Source: Adiantum capillus-veneris (lineage: Eukaryota; Streptophyta; Polypodiopsida; Polypodiales; Pteridaceae). From it: 64,000 bases of DNA. The notes beneath the pieces were generated by a model. It had not been told where the DNA came from. It did not search any database and saw nothing but the letters and a program-made list of their open reading frames with translations. Of the stretch, positions 1 to 11,638 are shown one piece after another. The stretch covers positions 36,592,781 to 36,656,780 of the forward strand of contig CM043960.1 in NCBI GenBank assembly GCA_014529385.2, read 5' to 3'. Within the stretch, counting starts at the first letter, position 1, and the number at the start of each line of letters is the position of its first letter. A program made the translations under genes and the position numbers.

Positions 1-1434
1 AATGAGTTTCAGATGTCTATTGTATTTCTTCATCTCATATCCTATTAGGGATAAAAATTCATGACATCAGCTTTTGAGCTTGATGTATTTGATAACACAC
101 TTGGTTGTGCTAGGGATTCTTATGGTGCTAAATAGTAACCCTTGAATGAGTATGCATGCAATAAATAATGGGAACAAACCGTAAAATCTCACTCATATAC
201 CTGTTGAAGTGACCTTGAAATGTTGAACGAAGATTCCAACTTGCTTGGTCTAGATTTGGGCTATGGATAGGGTGTCCATATAGTAAATATCATAATGAAC
301 TAAAATTAGCCTTGTGCAATGATAATGGATGTAAAATAGGATAAATTGCATATGAAGGGCCAAGGTGACCGTACAACCATGAGATGCAACCAAAGATGGC
401 ACCATTTAGCAATGACATATCTCCAACAATTGTCTTACTATATGGGCATATAATTAAAGAAATAAGATGTGGGTACTATCTTTAGCTACTTAAGTGGCAC
501 ATTGCACCTTGGGTTGTTCTATCAAAAAATCTTGACATTGCGACCATATCAAATTGGTTTTTTTTTTTTGGATTTTGAATAAGGCTAGTGGTATGACATG
601 TGAATGTTGGGAATGTTTATGTGTGTCCCCCGCTAGTGACTTTTTCTTCATGCTTGGTAGCTCTTCCATATCCTAGTTGAGCAATAAGCTGCCTATCATG
701 GTCACTTCAATCAATGATGCAGAGTAGAGGGCAAGATTTACAACTACAATTGAGTATGTTTGGCATATACACCTTCTTATTAGGTGATGGATAGCAACAT
801 GTGGCCAATGTTCCCCTTGACACTAGTGCATTGGTAATTGCAAGAAACCCAATGTTCAATGATTGCATGAAGTGTTTAGAGGTGCATTACCACTATGTTA
901 AAGAGAGACTCTCAATGGGGAAGATGAAATTATGTGGCATCACACATTAACCCTACCAATTTATTCACAAAGATGAGAAGGTTGAAGTTTTTAACATAGC
1001 TTTGTGGAGTGATCTTCTTAGGACATGAGGGAAAGCTTTTGTTCACCCCATCATTACAAGGGGAATTTGTTGCCACATTATGGCATTGGGTGTGGATGAA
1101 CACGCTTAGGTCCCGTGAATTGTATAAAAGCCCTTCACTCAAAGGACAACCTAACTTTCAAATAGCACCCTAATCAATACTTAGTGTTGTGAGCTCTTGA
1201 ACTCCTTCTTGCTATGTGTTCCTTGCATGCTAAACCGTACAATTTCAAAGCATGTGAGAGGCATCTACTGGTTCCATAATTTTGTGAGTAGTGTCATTCA
1301 CAGTTTCTTTTGTCATGGTTATTGTCCACTATAAGCTTAATGTATGTTATCTCAATATTACTCACTACCTTATTGGTTCTTGTTGATCTCTTCACATCAA
1401 TGACTTTAGTAGCAAGCTACACCATTCTTTGTTT
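1..1434. other. AT-rich stretch, no gene recognised
   Basis: No coding similarity was recognised on either strand. Open frames are short (at most about 70 codons) and show no domain motif. A T-run lies near 550-570. The stretch probably holds old, decayed transposon sequence, but nothing in it can be named. Confidence 0.6.
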
Positions 1435-1634
1435 CATTTTCTATCATCTTAGACAACTAGGCCTTAGTTGTGGGATTCAAATGTAAATTTAAATAAACCT
1501 CTTTTAAAATGGAAAAAATAATTGTGCTTTGTGGTCTCATTTTCCATCACCTTAGACAACTACACCATAGTTGTGGGATTCAATGTGAATTTGAATAAAC
1601 CTCTTTTCAAATGGAAAAAATAATTGTGCTTTGT
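1435..1634. repeat. 103-bp tandem duplication (two copies)
   Basis: Copies at 1435-1532 and 1538-1634 share the core TAGTTGTGGGATTCAA and the end TAATTGTGCTTTGT, with several substitutions. The period is 103 bp. No coding role is visible. Confidence 0.8.
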
Positions 1635-1834
1635 CTTCGCACTTAATGTTGACTTAGACTTTAGTGCAATGCAAAGTTTCCCACTCTCTAGCATAATCAT
1701 GATCATCTCTAGCAACCAGCACTAACCTCAATAATACCACACATGGCAAAATCAAGATGGGATTGATGGGTTGGGTCATAGAGCCCATCCAATATAGTTT
1801 TTTATGGATGTGGGATGGAATCGGTCAATCAAGA

Positions 1835-1935
1835 TGCAAAAGTAAATGAGAGGGCTAGGGTAGGAAACTTTAGCACTTCTCTCATCCAACCCCCTATTTA
1901 TATAAATAGAGCCGCTCATGCCACCATCATGGAGC
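1835..1935 (-). repeat. LTR-like remnant with TATA palindrome (3' side of gypsy relic)
   Basis: The roughly 80 bp containing TCTCATCCAAC followed by CTATTTATATAAATAG recurs in the same orientation at 6243-6330. The two copies bracket a minus-strand Ty3/gypsy relic, which is the arrangement expected of eroded LTRs. Read on the minus strand, the TATA element would precede a transcription start. LTR identity is inferred; no clean termini or target duplication were found. Confidence 0.45.
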
Positions 1936-2269
1936 GTGCTCCATAGGACCCTTGTCTCCCACATCCCCCCCCCCTTTAAGAAAGATTTTCATTTTAGAAA
2001 ACAAAGATAGGAAATTTTCTTTGTAAGAGCACCAAAGTTTTCCCAAGTGGCACCTTCTTCAAGTCTATCTTTCCACTTGGTAGCACTTGACGAAGAGCAT
2101 GATTTTTTGCCCAAATCCCATGCAAATCCATCATTTTTTAAGGTTCATGCGGTAAAATGGGAGGTTCAATGAAATTGACCAAGCCATCTTGATTAACAAC
2201 ATTGTCATACTACTATAAGCATTGTCATAAATGACTTACATGAAATACCAAATTTCTCCTACTCACTTG
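1936..2269. other. No gene; possible 3' untranslated part of gypsy relic
   Basis: Contains a C-run near 1965-1974 and a short A/T run near 2275. No domain was recognised. It lies between the end of the integrase-like sequence and the LTR-like remnant. Confidence 0.5.
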
Positions 2270-5154
2270 AGTATTTTTTTAAAAAAAAAAGATATCTTAG
2301 AAACAAGTGAATCCAGTTTTAAGACTTTTTGAATGTTCTCAAACCTTCAAGAAGATTGCATCACTTCTTTTGAAAGGAATTTGACATTTATTTTCATGTA
2401 CATAGTTTCTATAGTGATCTTGAACTTGCCAAACATTTTAGCGAGCCGTATGTAAAATATCCATATGATCGTGAAGGAAGTCCTTGACATGTTGTAGTTC
2501 TCTATGTCTAACCCCAATGACATAGGTTGAAAGCCATATATAAGCATAAATAAACTTAATGTGGCATCACATGTTTTGTACTATCGTAAAATTCAAGAAT
2601 ATGTAGATAATCTTCTCAATTTGTTTGCTTCTTGCTAAGATATGCTCATAGTATTTCTTCCGGCATCATGTACGGTGAATGTAGTAGGAAGACCTACTAT
2701 AAAGCCCAGAGAAATACTTTTTCAATTACCATTGGGAATCTCTAGGGGGTCCACTTGCTTTGAGACTCTCTCCTTTATTAACTTGAGATTTTTGACAATG
2801 CAAAACATAATCTTGAGCATGTATATGTAAACAAGGCAAAAAAAACTATTGTCTTGTGAGTACATAAATCTTCCTTATTTCTAGATGCCTTGCACTTGGA
2901 CTATCATGACAGTTGTAAAAATTTTGGTGCCAATTGTCTATCCATCAATACGCATACTCTCTTGTTATGGAGCAAGTACCCATCTTTGATGGATATTGTT
3001 TTCCATCGGCTTAGTTTAGCACTTGATAGAAAAGATTCACTACATGTGGAGGAACTACATGAACTATTAGCTTAGGAGTGAGAAGGAATATGTCTCATTA
3101 TGCTCACATATGCTCTTTTAGAGATGCTAAAAACTCATTTTGTATCTCTGTTAACAAAAGAGAGTTAATCTCTACCATTCTATTGTACAACATTACACTC
3201 AACTTTGCAATATCGTGGTTGAAAATCACACTCTTGAAGAATATTAGCCCACCTTTCCTTTTGATCCTCCATATATGTTTGATTTGTGAACCATTGAAAG
3301 TGTACACTATGGCATTGAGTTCTCTTTGGTAGGCAAAGTAATTTTGTTGTGTACGATCAAGTTTCTTACTCTCAAAAGCCATTGTTCTTCCCTCTTGGAG
3401 GAGAATTGCACCAGCCGCTCTCAAACTAGCACCAATTGCACCAACCGCTCTCAAACTAGCATTTATTTCTAAACAAATGGTTTAAGTGGATCAACTATAC
3501 GAAGTGTAGGTGTTAAAACTATGTTTTTGATCTTCTCCCCAAAAGAACTTTTTTCCTTTTCCTTGTAGTTGGTTTGTCATAGGAACAACACGTTTTGCAT
3601 AATCCTGAACAAAATTACATAAAGACTTTCCAATTTTAAAAAATAACAAAGTTCTTTCAAATTAGTAGGATGTGGCCATTGCACAAGCATCCACTTTGGA
3701 AGTATTGATTGCTATACCATTTGCTGGAATAATATGAACAACGTAGTACACTTATATCTTAAGAAAATTAAACTTACTCTCCTTGGCATTATGCTTGAGT
3801 TGAAGTAATAAGTCAAACACTTACCAAAGATGTTCTAAATGCTCTTCTTTGTAGCACTACAAACAAAGATATCATTGAGAAAGACGATAATGAACTAAGT
3901 ATGATTTTAATACACTAACTTATTTTAATAGTAACCAAGTTCAAACCATTTTAATCTACACACATGCGCATGGTATCATTCTTTTTCTTCACCAATAGAA
4001 TAGGAGAATCCCATGGTGAATAATTGGGTTGAACAAAGCCCCTACTAAGGTAGTGCACAAGCTTCATTTTCACCTAAGGTGGCTTGCTTATAGGTTTACT
4101 ACGTGGCACAATGTCTATGCCATGTTGCACATCTCATGTAGGTGGTCAACCAACAAGTATGCCATTATGAAAAACATTGTTGTATTCACTAAGAAACTCC
4201 TTGAGTTGAATTGTACCCTAGATAGTTTGGTTATTCTGCTTGAGTATTTAATGTCAAAGTTTGTTCAAAGTATGAGTTTTTAGCAATTGCATACAAAGAA
4301 CAGGCAAAAACATGCAGTGTTGAGGAAGCTCACATCAAGCAAGAAAGAAACAACTACTCCATTTCATTATCAGAATCGAGTTGGAAAATTTTAGCTATAC
4401 AACTAGGCGGTGAAGGAGAAATGTTCGTTTCTCCCAACAACAACACATGCGAATGATTCTCGTAGCTATGGTGTAATGAGGAACCCAACCCATGCAACCA
4501 CTCTTGGCTTAGAACCACATCAACCCGATCCATGTTCATGAATTACAAATCTAAAGTCATGCTATGCCCTTGCACTTTGAGAGGGACATCTCTAAGTATC
4601 CCACACCTTGGTGTCATGCCCATTAATCAATACTACCTTGTAACAATGTGGGTCAAGAGTCTATAGTGGATTATGATTTTTAACTAACTTATAGTGAAGA
4701 AAATTGTGGGATGCACTGCCATCTACCACGAACTTACTTGAACTCGTCCAACCTGTTTACTTTTATAATGACACTAGATAATGAAAAATGTATTGTTTCA
4801 ATGTGTGATGTTACTGCATCAAACATGAATCCCAATCTGAAAGGAACTCTTTTCGAAGCGCTTTCTAAAAAACATCCAATGTTTCAAGACAATTATGTGC
4901 CTTGTACATCTCCCACCATGTGTAGGCCTTGCCTTCAAGTCCGAGATCTATGTACATTGCCTTGAATGAGTTTGAAGAACGATGTGAATGATGGATATCT
5001 CCCTAGCAATTTGGCCACCTCTTTGGGATTCAAAAATGACAACAATTTAGTATTAGTAGGAGTTCCAACCCCTTTGGTGGGTTTCCCTATCGGAGTTGGT
5101 ACATGTGTATTGCCCTTCGCTAAAGGTTGTGTTCCGATTGCTTCTTACTGAGCC
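2270..5154 (-). pseudogene. Ty3/gypsy gag-pol relic
   Basis: A decayed retrotransposon polyprotein on the minus strand, with stops and frameshifts throughout but domains still in canonical gypsy order. Gag-like sequence lies at about 4700-5154 (LEGKAYTWWE, then ALRKEFLSDWD). A protease region at 4354-4730 keeps VDGSASHNFL, a degraded D-S-G, then VVLSQEWLHGLG. Reverse transcriptase at about 3590-4080 shows GFVQPNYSPWDSPILLVKKK, MRMCVD, and FLND in place of the F-x-DD box. RNase H at 3104-3454 reads TMAFESKKLDRTQQNYFAYQ. Integrase at about 2270-3080 retains the VGLPTTFTVHDAG stretch and a basic C-terminal part. The gag zinc knuckle appears deleted. Family order (gag-PR-RT-RH-IN) identifies Ty3/gypsy. 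It cannot encode a functional protein. Confidence 0.85.
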
Positions 5155-5446
5155 ATAAAATTAACTACGAGATTTGTAAACCATGTAACATTGGCTAAAT
5201 CACAATCCGCATCGTAGACTGGATCCTTGTCTATGTCTACCATGAGAACAACACGTCTAGGATTTGCATGGTTGACAGTAGCGAGCAAAGCTAAAAGTGA
5301 AAGTGGTGGATATTTGAAAATTACCTGAATCCATGGTGGTGTGTGTGTCGCAGAACTTAAAATTTTGTCAAATCTATGTTTCAAGAGAAAATGTAGAAGT
5401 CTCTAGATTGCATAAAAAAAAGGAACTTTGCTTGAGCTTTTTGCAG
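5155..5446. other. Leader-like sequence upstream of relic gag, no gene
   Basis: Lies between the gag-like relic and the tandem repeat. No coding similarity was recognised. By position it may be the 5' untranslated region of the gypsy relic. Confidence 0.4.
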
Positions 5447-5596
5447 TTTGTTACAACCTATTGTGATTTCAAAGCAAAACAGAAAACCCAATGTATGTGT
5501 GTGTTGCATCGTACTTTGATATTTGTCACAACCTATTGTGATTTCAAAGCAGAAAAAAAACTCAATGTATGTGTGCGTTGCATCGTGCTTTGATAT
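5447..5596. repeat. 75-bp tandem duplication
   Basis: Two copies (about 5447-5521 and 5522-5596) both contain ACAACCTATTGTGATTTCAA and TGCATCGT, about 90% alike by eye. Confidence 0.8.
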
Positions 5597-6091
5597 TGGT
5601 GGAACTGGTTTGATCAACAACTACACATGCACTTGCAAGCAAGTATTAGTTTGAAGAAGCTGTAAGCTTCAATTTTATTGCTGACACCTTTGTTTTGTGA
5701 GTGATCACTTTTAGTAGAAAAAATTATGTACGTTAATTTTGTACATTTTTTTTTAGGCCTTCATCTTCAAAAACTTTATGCCAAGTGTGGCTTTACCTTT
5801 GGCGATTGTGGCCTTGCCAAACCAGAATCCCTTATTATACTCTCTTGATCTTCCCCTTAGGGGAATGGTCCCTTAGGGTGGCCTTAGGGGCCCCTAATTA
5901 AAAAAGATATGAGCCCCAAGAGCTTACAAATTATGGCGCTAAGCAGAGAGAAATCGTGAGGGAGAGGAGGAGAGCACAACCCCATGGGTTCCTTGCATAA
6001 AGAGGGGGATAAAACGAGTTTCTCCCCTTATGATAAGGTGAATGCTTCGAGCTACATTGCCATCGATTTCATGTTGGTTGAGTTGGCTTGT

Positions 6092-6093
<2 letters not shown>
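5597..6093. other. No gene recognised
   Basis: Includes a T-run near 5745-5755 and a purine-rich stretch near 5945-5970. No domain or RNA gene was recognised. Confidence 0.5.

Positions 6094-6186
<93 letters not shown>
6094..6186. repeat. Compound microsatellite (GT)n(GA)n
   Basis: About 16 GT units (6094-6125) run directly into about 31 GA units (to 6186). Confidence 0.98.
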
Positions 6187-6188
<2 letters not shown>

Positions 6189-6242
6189 ACAGCTTGCATG
6201 CTCATGCAAAAAGCCACGGGTTTCTTCCCCTTGGATTTGGTA

Positions 6243-6330
6243 CTATTGATAGAAATAGGGTAGGACAACTTTGGCACTCCTCTCATCCAACGTCCTATTT
6301 ATACAAATAGGGTCCCTCGTGTCACCGTTC
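6243..6330 (-). repeat. LTR-like remnant with TATA element (5' side of gypsy relic)
   Basis: Partner of the segment at 1835-1935: both share TCTCATCCAAC, a TATTTATA(C/T)AAATAG core and a similar downstream stretch. It lies upstream (minus-strand sense) of the gypsy gag remnant, where a 5' LTR would be. Inference from position and partial similarity. Confidence 0.45.
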
Positions 6331-6971
6331 TAGAAAAACTAATTGTAGGACGCTTATTTTCACAATAAATTTGGGAGGTTAAATGAACTTTGGCTCATAC
6401 CTGGCACCATCAAGAACTTGATTGTGAAACGGCAAGATTGTAAGCTATAAACCTAAACCCTAATCACTACAATTGTGCTGGCTCCTTGAAGTACACGTCG
6501 AGTTGGTATTTATGTGGAAATGTGGAAGTACATCACAACCCCCCGTATTCACTCGTGTGGGATGGTGTTGATGCAATGCTAAGATGTCCCTTCTCGTAGG
6601 CCATACACTTTTGCTGCTAACTAGTCCTTCAAGACGTAGGCTCATGCACACACTTGCCACTTGCAATCCAACTTTGCAAAAAGAAAAGTCAAGAGATGTT
6701 GCAAGCTAAAAGACCCCATCAAACCAAGATGTGCCACTTAATTGGTTCATGCTCCTTCTAAGAAAGAGTCCATAGGTTCTCAAAATAGCAACACGGCACA
6801 CTAGCTCTTGTATGTTGCATGTGGGACATATTTCTGGACGTTCAAAACATATAGCCCTTCTGGACTTCCACAATATAAAGTTTTGTATCAGCAGTGATGG
6901 AGTCTTGGGTTATTTTCCTGTTTTAACGTGTGAAAATGTGGCTACCCTTCAAAACACCAAAAAAATAATAA
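6331..6971. other. No gene recognised
   Basis: No domain, RNA gene or repeat was recognised. The last 9 bases (6963-6971, AAATAATAA) are the left target duplication of the adjacent MITE. Confidence 0.5.
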
Positions 6972-7426
6972 GGGAAAATTACCAAAATACCCCTCTAATT
7001 TGTGGAAATTCCCAAAATACCCCTCAAATTTCAAATATTCCCAATATACCCCCAATATTTTGTCATAAATTCTCAAAATGCCCTTCAAATTTTCCAAAAT
7101 TTTCAAATACCCCAGGGCGTGAGATTAAATTTCTCCAAAGATAAAAAAATTGTAGCTTTTCATAAGAAGAATGATCTATCAATACAAGATGCTAAAACTA
7201 GAATTTGAGTTGGTTATGTAGGCTTTGGAGATGAATCGCTTCAATATTTTTAGACATAGTTGACTTTTTTTTTTTGTGAGGTAATTTGTGGCAAATCACA
7301 TGATAAGCACTCAAAATCGGATCTCAATTGTCAGAAAAGGAATAAAGGTCAGAAAATTTTGAACGATTGATACAAGGGTATTTTGGGAATTTCCACAAAT
7401 TATAGGGGTATTTTGGTAATTTTCCC
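6972..7426. mobile_element. Mutator-like MITE with 9-bp target duplication
   Basis: Terminal inverted repeats of about 51 bp (6972-7022 and 7376-7426) begin GGGAAAATTACCAAAATACC and differ at one position. They are flanked by a perfect 9-bp direct repeat AAATAATAA (6963-6971 and 7427-7435). A 9-bp duplication together with long inverted repeats is characteristic of Mutator-like elements. The 455-bp element has no transposase, so it is a non-autonomous MITE. Imperfect copies of the ATTCCCAAAATACCCC motif repeat inside the left arm, as subterminal repeats. It lies about 190 bp upstream of the candidate gene start at 7618. Confidence 0.9.
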
Positions 7427-7617
7427 AAATAATAAAATTCTGCCAATTTTTGATTGAAGTGCCCGTCAAAAATCAATGCTCTGGCCTGTGGCATGCCCAA
7501 GAAGAATTTTTGAAATTTGAGACTAGTTGACGACCTGACACTAACGAACTCGACCAATGCACTTCGATCAAATGATGCAGAAGGAGAAGAAGAGCGAGTG
7601 AGGAAGAAAGGAAATAA

Positions 7618-7712
7618 ATGGAGCAATCGCCTGGCTACAGAGAAGGTGTTGACGACAGTATCCGCCGCTGCGAGGAGCTTTTAGCCCTGCCGCCCCTCGC
7701 TCTTGAAAGTAC

Positions 7713-7753
<41 letters not shown>

Positions 7754-9684
7754 CGTCCGTCACCATTTCCAATTGAATTTTTCTTTTACGCATTGGCATT
7801 TGCACATTTTGCAGCTCGCCATTAAGTTTTCCTGACTTTTGACACATTTTTGTCTTTCGATATTCGTACACAGCTCGCTGTGTCTCTCCTTGTTCGTATC
7901 TGGTTGGTTTATCACAATCATATTTTCGATTTTGTGAAGAATATGACTGTTTGATTCTATGTACATAATGCCATTGAAAGTCCTGTGGAGTACATGATGC
8001 TCAAACTTCATGTAAGTGGCACCCTTGGGATTGCTGTGGCTTTGCTCATGTACAACATGTGTGGTAAACGTGATGAAATTTCCCTATCAAGATTTTTCAC
8101 GGACATACATGTCACATTCTCTAATTACAGGAAGCAAGCTAGTAATTTTTCAGCCTCTGCATACTTGTAATTTGGAATTATGTTTTTAACCCTTTAGAGA
8201 CTTGATGAGACCATATGTTTTGAAGTGCCAGCCTTTCTTCAAGATGAAACCCATCAGATTCAGCATAGTGCTTCATGTTGGGTGTTGGCTATGGCTTATG
8301 GACCTTTTGGAACTGGACCATAAGCAAAGAAAAATCTTCTTTTTTCTGCATCAAACGTAATAAAGGCCGTGTCTGTTGCTTCTATGTAGCCTCAGCTTCT
8401 GGACTCAGGCGAAGCTTCAGTGATAAAGAAAGAAGTGCAGACACAAGCAGAGGATGTTTTGCAAAAGTAGAAGGAGAAGAGGTTTCTGATTTTTCTTCTC
8501 AGGAGCTCTGGAAAAGGAACATGGACTTACTGGTCAATGGCACAACAAAGCTTCAGGAGAGCTCGGGCTGCAAGTCTGACCTTGAACCCAGTGTTGATAA
8601 AGCCGAGGATCAATGTGTGTTCCGATTTACGCCAGAGCCACAAGGTGTGCATGAGAGCGCTGAAAGAAATTCAGAAAGTCTTCTAGAGTCAAGTGCTAGT
8701 GCTGGTCATGGCTCTTATGTGCACGGTACCGGCTCTTTCGAAGAGAGTTCTGCAAAAAGTCCAAGCGGTTGCCCAAAGAGCAGTGCAAGTAGTGGCAACA
8801 ATTATTCTTTGGAAAGCGAGTGCTCTGCTGCTTCTCTAGAGTGGGTTATCAACGGATCATGCCAGGATTCATCGCGCTTATCACAAAAGAGTGTCACCAA
8901 TCATGAAAATTGTGACAGGCTTCATGTGGTCCTTCCTTTAGACAATTTGTCTGCTACGCAAAGCATTGTTAGTGAGACGAGATCAAATGAATGCAGGAAT
9001 GCGGGAACCAAAGCTAGGAGTCATGCAATAGAAGTAACTGCAACAACAATATTGGATTCAAATGAGGGTGGCTTATCTAGTAGGACATCCCCTTGCATTG
9101 CTGAATCTGATTTTAAGGAGGATGATTCTTTTGTGTATGGCAAACATTCTCATCGCTCATCACTAGATTGCTTACACTCGGAGAATGATAAGATGCAAGC
9201 TTCGACCCCAGACAGTTCGGGTGTCTCTCGGCTAGCCCTTGGTGTAACATGGGGTTCCTCTGACAGGTTTACTTCTTCAGAGTCAGAACGCATAAATCTA
9301 GCAGGTTTTTCAGGCTCAGGGAAACCAGCAGAGCACATGTACATTTCCCAAAAGGTAATTGAATTTTGCTCATTTGCTTCATATGATGTAGGCCAAGTGT
9401 ACCCAGCACTGTGTCTCATTCACGGGATTGTCTTGAAGTAAGAATTTACATGCACTTGTTTTGTATATGCTGGAATCATCGGGTTAATAATTATAAAAAA
9501 AACCACGTCTTTTATTACTTTTTCTACAAAGCTAAACAGCATTTGGAGACACAAAAGCAAGCATGCCTGTAGCAGAAATTTGTGTATCACGCTCTGTGGT
9601 GTACTCCGCAACCTGTCACATCTGTGCAATATGTACATGCCTCAGTTCACCTCGAACAACAACAACGATGTAAAAAGAGCTTAA
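7618..9684 (+). CDS. Candidate host gene: serine-rich protein of unknown function (three-exon model)
   Basis: The only non-transposon gene candidate seen; the product is not recognised. Exon 1, 7618-7708, starts MEQSPGYREGVDDSIRR and ends at a GTACGT donor. Intron 1 (7709-8389) carries a (CT)n tract and ends in a pyrimidine-rich TATGTAG. Exon 2, 8390-9354, is in matching phase and open for 321 full codons. It is rich in Ser, Glu and Asp with no membrane segment, suggesting a largely disordered soluble or nuclear protein. It ends at AAAAG/GTAATT. A phase-compatible last exon 9532-9684 (acceptor TTTCTACAAAG, stop TAA at 9682) is tentative; reading through instead stops at 9441. The N-terminal piece looks helical and charged. 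The continuous open frame from 8275 with an in-frame ATG is an alternative start, but it lacks the phase-matched exon 1. No recognisable domain. The 5' region contains the MITE at 6972-7426. Confident that it is coding-like, not of function. Confidence 0.55.
7714..7750. repeat. (CT)n microsatellite in intron 1
   Basis: About 18 CT units start 5 bases after the proposed 5' splice donor of the candidate gene, on the sense strand. Confidence 0.97.
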
Positions 9685-9689
9685 ATATC

Positions 9690-9962
9690 AATGCTCTAGC
9701 CTCCCCTCGCCCTTAGTCTCCACTTGTCTCTACTCTTGCCCTCCACCTCATTTGCCTTGCTGAAAGCCTTTTCCCTCGCCGTAAAACTTGCCCTTAAGTC
9801 TGCCCTCAGTGCTCGCTCTCTCCCCTCGCCCCAACCTGCTCGCTCTTCCCCTTGCCCCTCTCCCTCGCCCTTCTCCTCCTTGCTCTCTCCCCTCGCCCCT
9901 TTGCTCGCCTCTCTTCCTCACCCTTCCCTCTGCGTGCCCCTCCTCTCCTTGCCCTTAGTCTA
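9690..9962. repeat. Pyrimidine-rich CCCTCGCCC-type degenerate minisatellite
   Basis: Strongly C/T-biased, with recurring CCCTCGCCC, TTGCCCT and CCCTC motifs. It resembles the minisatellites at 49865-50150 and (on the other strand) 14065-14580, which lie inside LTR elements. Open frames here are by-products of the repeat. Confidence 0.75.
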
Positions 9963-10849
9963 AAACAATGACAAAGAACCCCAAGTTCAGGATCCCCTAG
10001 AGGTACTCTAACAAATACCTTCTTCACAGAACCTTATGGGTTTCAAGCCCGTTTGGAAGAGGCTCAAAATAAGCAACAAATGCATCTCAAGAAAAGGAAG
10101 CTACCGCTCACATGCAAAAGAGCACAAACTCACCTAATTATGACGACCCACAGTCTTCACATGTTTAGGGAGCTGGGGTTACTGCTCAGATGTCTCCAGT
10201 TCATATCCACAACCCACCCATCCTCGTGAACACTAAAGTGAGGCATCCTAAATCACCTATCTAGCATACAACTAAGAGGGCAACACTGCTCTCCAAAACT
10301 ACAATGTCTCTACACCCAATAGGTTCAATAAGAAGGATTTTCACTTCCAGGGATAGAAATGATTGACTTAGGTGGGGATATTCATTTGGTTTAGCGAGCA
10401 CTTGATCTACGGGAAAGGGAGAAGAGAAGTAAAATGTAGAAAGACAAACCACGTTGACACCACAAATGTCATGAGAGTGTGACAAACACTAACTTTATTT
10501 GGTGGTTTCCTTCCCTTGATTTTTATTTAATTTTTTGGGACTCCCTTTTTGAAATCACAAATGCTTGGACATTGCATGTCGAGTGTGAAATGGCCGTTGG
10601 CCAAGAATTTCACCCGCAAGATTCAAGACCAGGCAGCCATGAGATGGTTGGGCCAATCGGCATTGGAATCTAACTAGTATAGAAGTGGCTAGGCTCAGTC
10701 TAAGTCATTTAGGCCCCTCTGCGAGACTTTATAAGTTGGTGGGTATTAGGAATTAAACCAAAAGCAAATTGGACGCATGGCAGTAGACTATAGGAGAGCC
10801 TGCAAGCCAACACACACTCCAGAAGGCCTCATTCGAGCTGGGGGCGCCC
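9963..10849. other. No intact gene; possible gag-like relic
   Basis: A short plus-strand stretch near 10030-10090 reads EPYGFQARLEEAQNKQQMH before breaking up. It could be a retrotransposon remnant, but it is too short to place. Nothing else was recognised. Confidence 0.35.
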
Positions 10850-11450
10850 AAATATGAGAGGGGAGGCTGAATTTCAATTTGTGTGTCACAAAGTGATGAC
10901 GTGGCATACCCAGCTGTAAAGAAATGGCCAAGGACAAGAGAAACAACTAGAGGAAGTTCTGAACTCAGAAGGAATGGCCAGGGCCTAAAATTAAAGATAA
11001 GAATGGATTTTTTAATCCTAGTTCCCTCCCAACTTATGAGCACGGGCCGAGGAGCCTAAAACCCTAAAAATCCTAAAGTTTTAACTCTGAGGCTGATTTC
11101 CGTAAGACGCGCTGACATGGCAAGGCTGTACGGATTTTTCGCGTTTTGTGTTGATTGTGCCACGTGGCAGGCTGTATGGACTTCCACAAATTTCGCTGGC
11201 TGTTTTGGGCAGTTTTTGACGCTAGCTTTTGGGATCAGATGCTTTTGGGTGAAGTGCTTTTGGGCAACCCTTGTACTGTTTATAAGAGCCCCTAGGGCCT
11301 CACTTTGCATAGCATATGGACGCAAAGTCTGAGAGGAGAGGACCTTGAGAGTTGTACTATTGTGGTGAGCAATAATAAAGAAATACTGAAAGGGGTTCCA
11401 GTCTTTGGGGCGAGTGCATTTGGGCGCGGAACTTCGCCGTGTCGTGTGGA

Positions 11451-11500
<50 letters not shown>
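11451..11500. repeat. (CT)n microsatellite inside LTR of copy 1
   Basis: Near-perfect CT tract with one TG interruption. The equivalent tract in copy 2 is at 22979-23043, so it is an inherited part of the LTR that varies in length. Confidence 0.95.
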
Positions 11501-11577
11501 CCCAAGTTCAATGATTTTGCAGTTTCTATTCGTGTGTTGCTATTGATTTCTCGCTTGGAGTATCCACCTTGTAACAA

Positions 11578-11589
11578 TGGTATTAGAGC
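11578..11589 (+). promoter_or_regulatory. Primer-binding site, initiator tRNA-Met type
   Basis: TGGTATTAGAGC, one mismatch from the common plant site TGGTATCAGAGC. It starts one base after an LTR end reading GTAACA. It marks the 5' LTR/internal junction and the plus-strand orientation of the element. Confidence 0.8.
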
Positions 11590-11638
11590 TCAGAAAGATT
11601 CTTCTTCTACGGAGGATCCGATCCCTTCTGCAGCACAC

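Noticed and set aside
5939-6310. Open frames of about 110 codons on both strands across 5939-6310
   Set aside because: Most of their length is the (GT)n/(GA)n tract, which is open in all frames; no domain.
9724-10027. Leu/Ser/Pro-rich or Arg-rich frames at 9724-10027
   Set aside because: Low-complexity translation of the pyrimidine-rich minisatellite.
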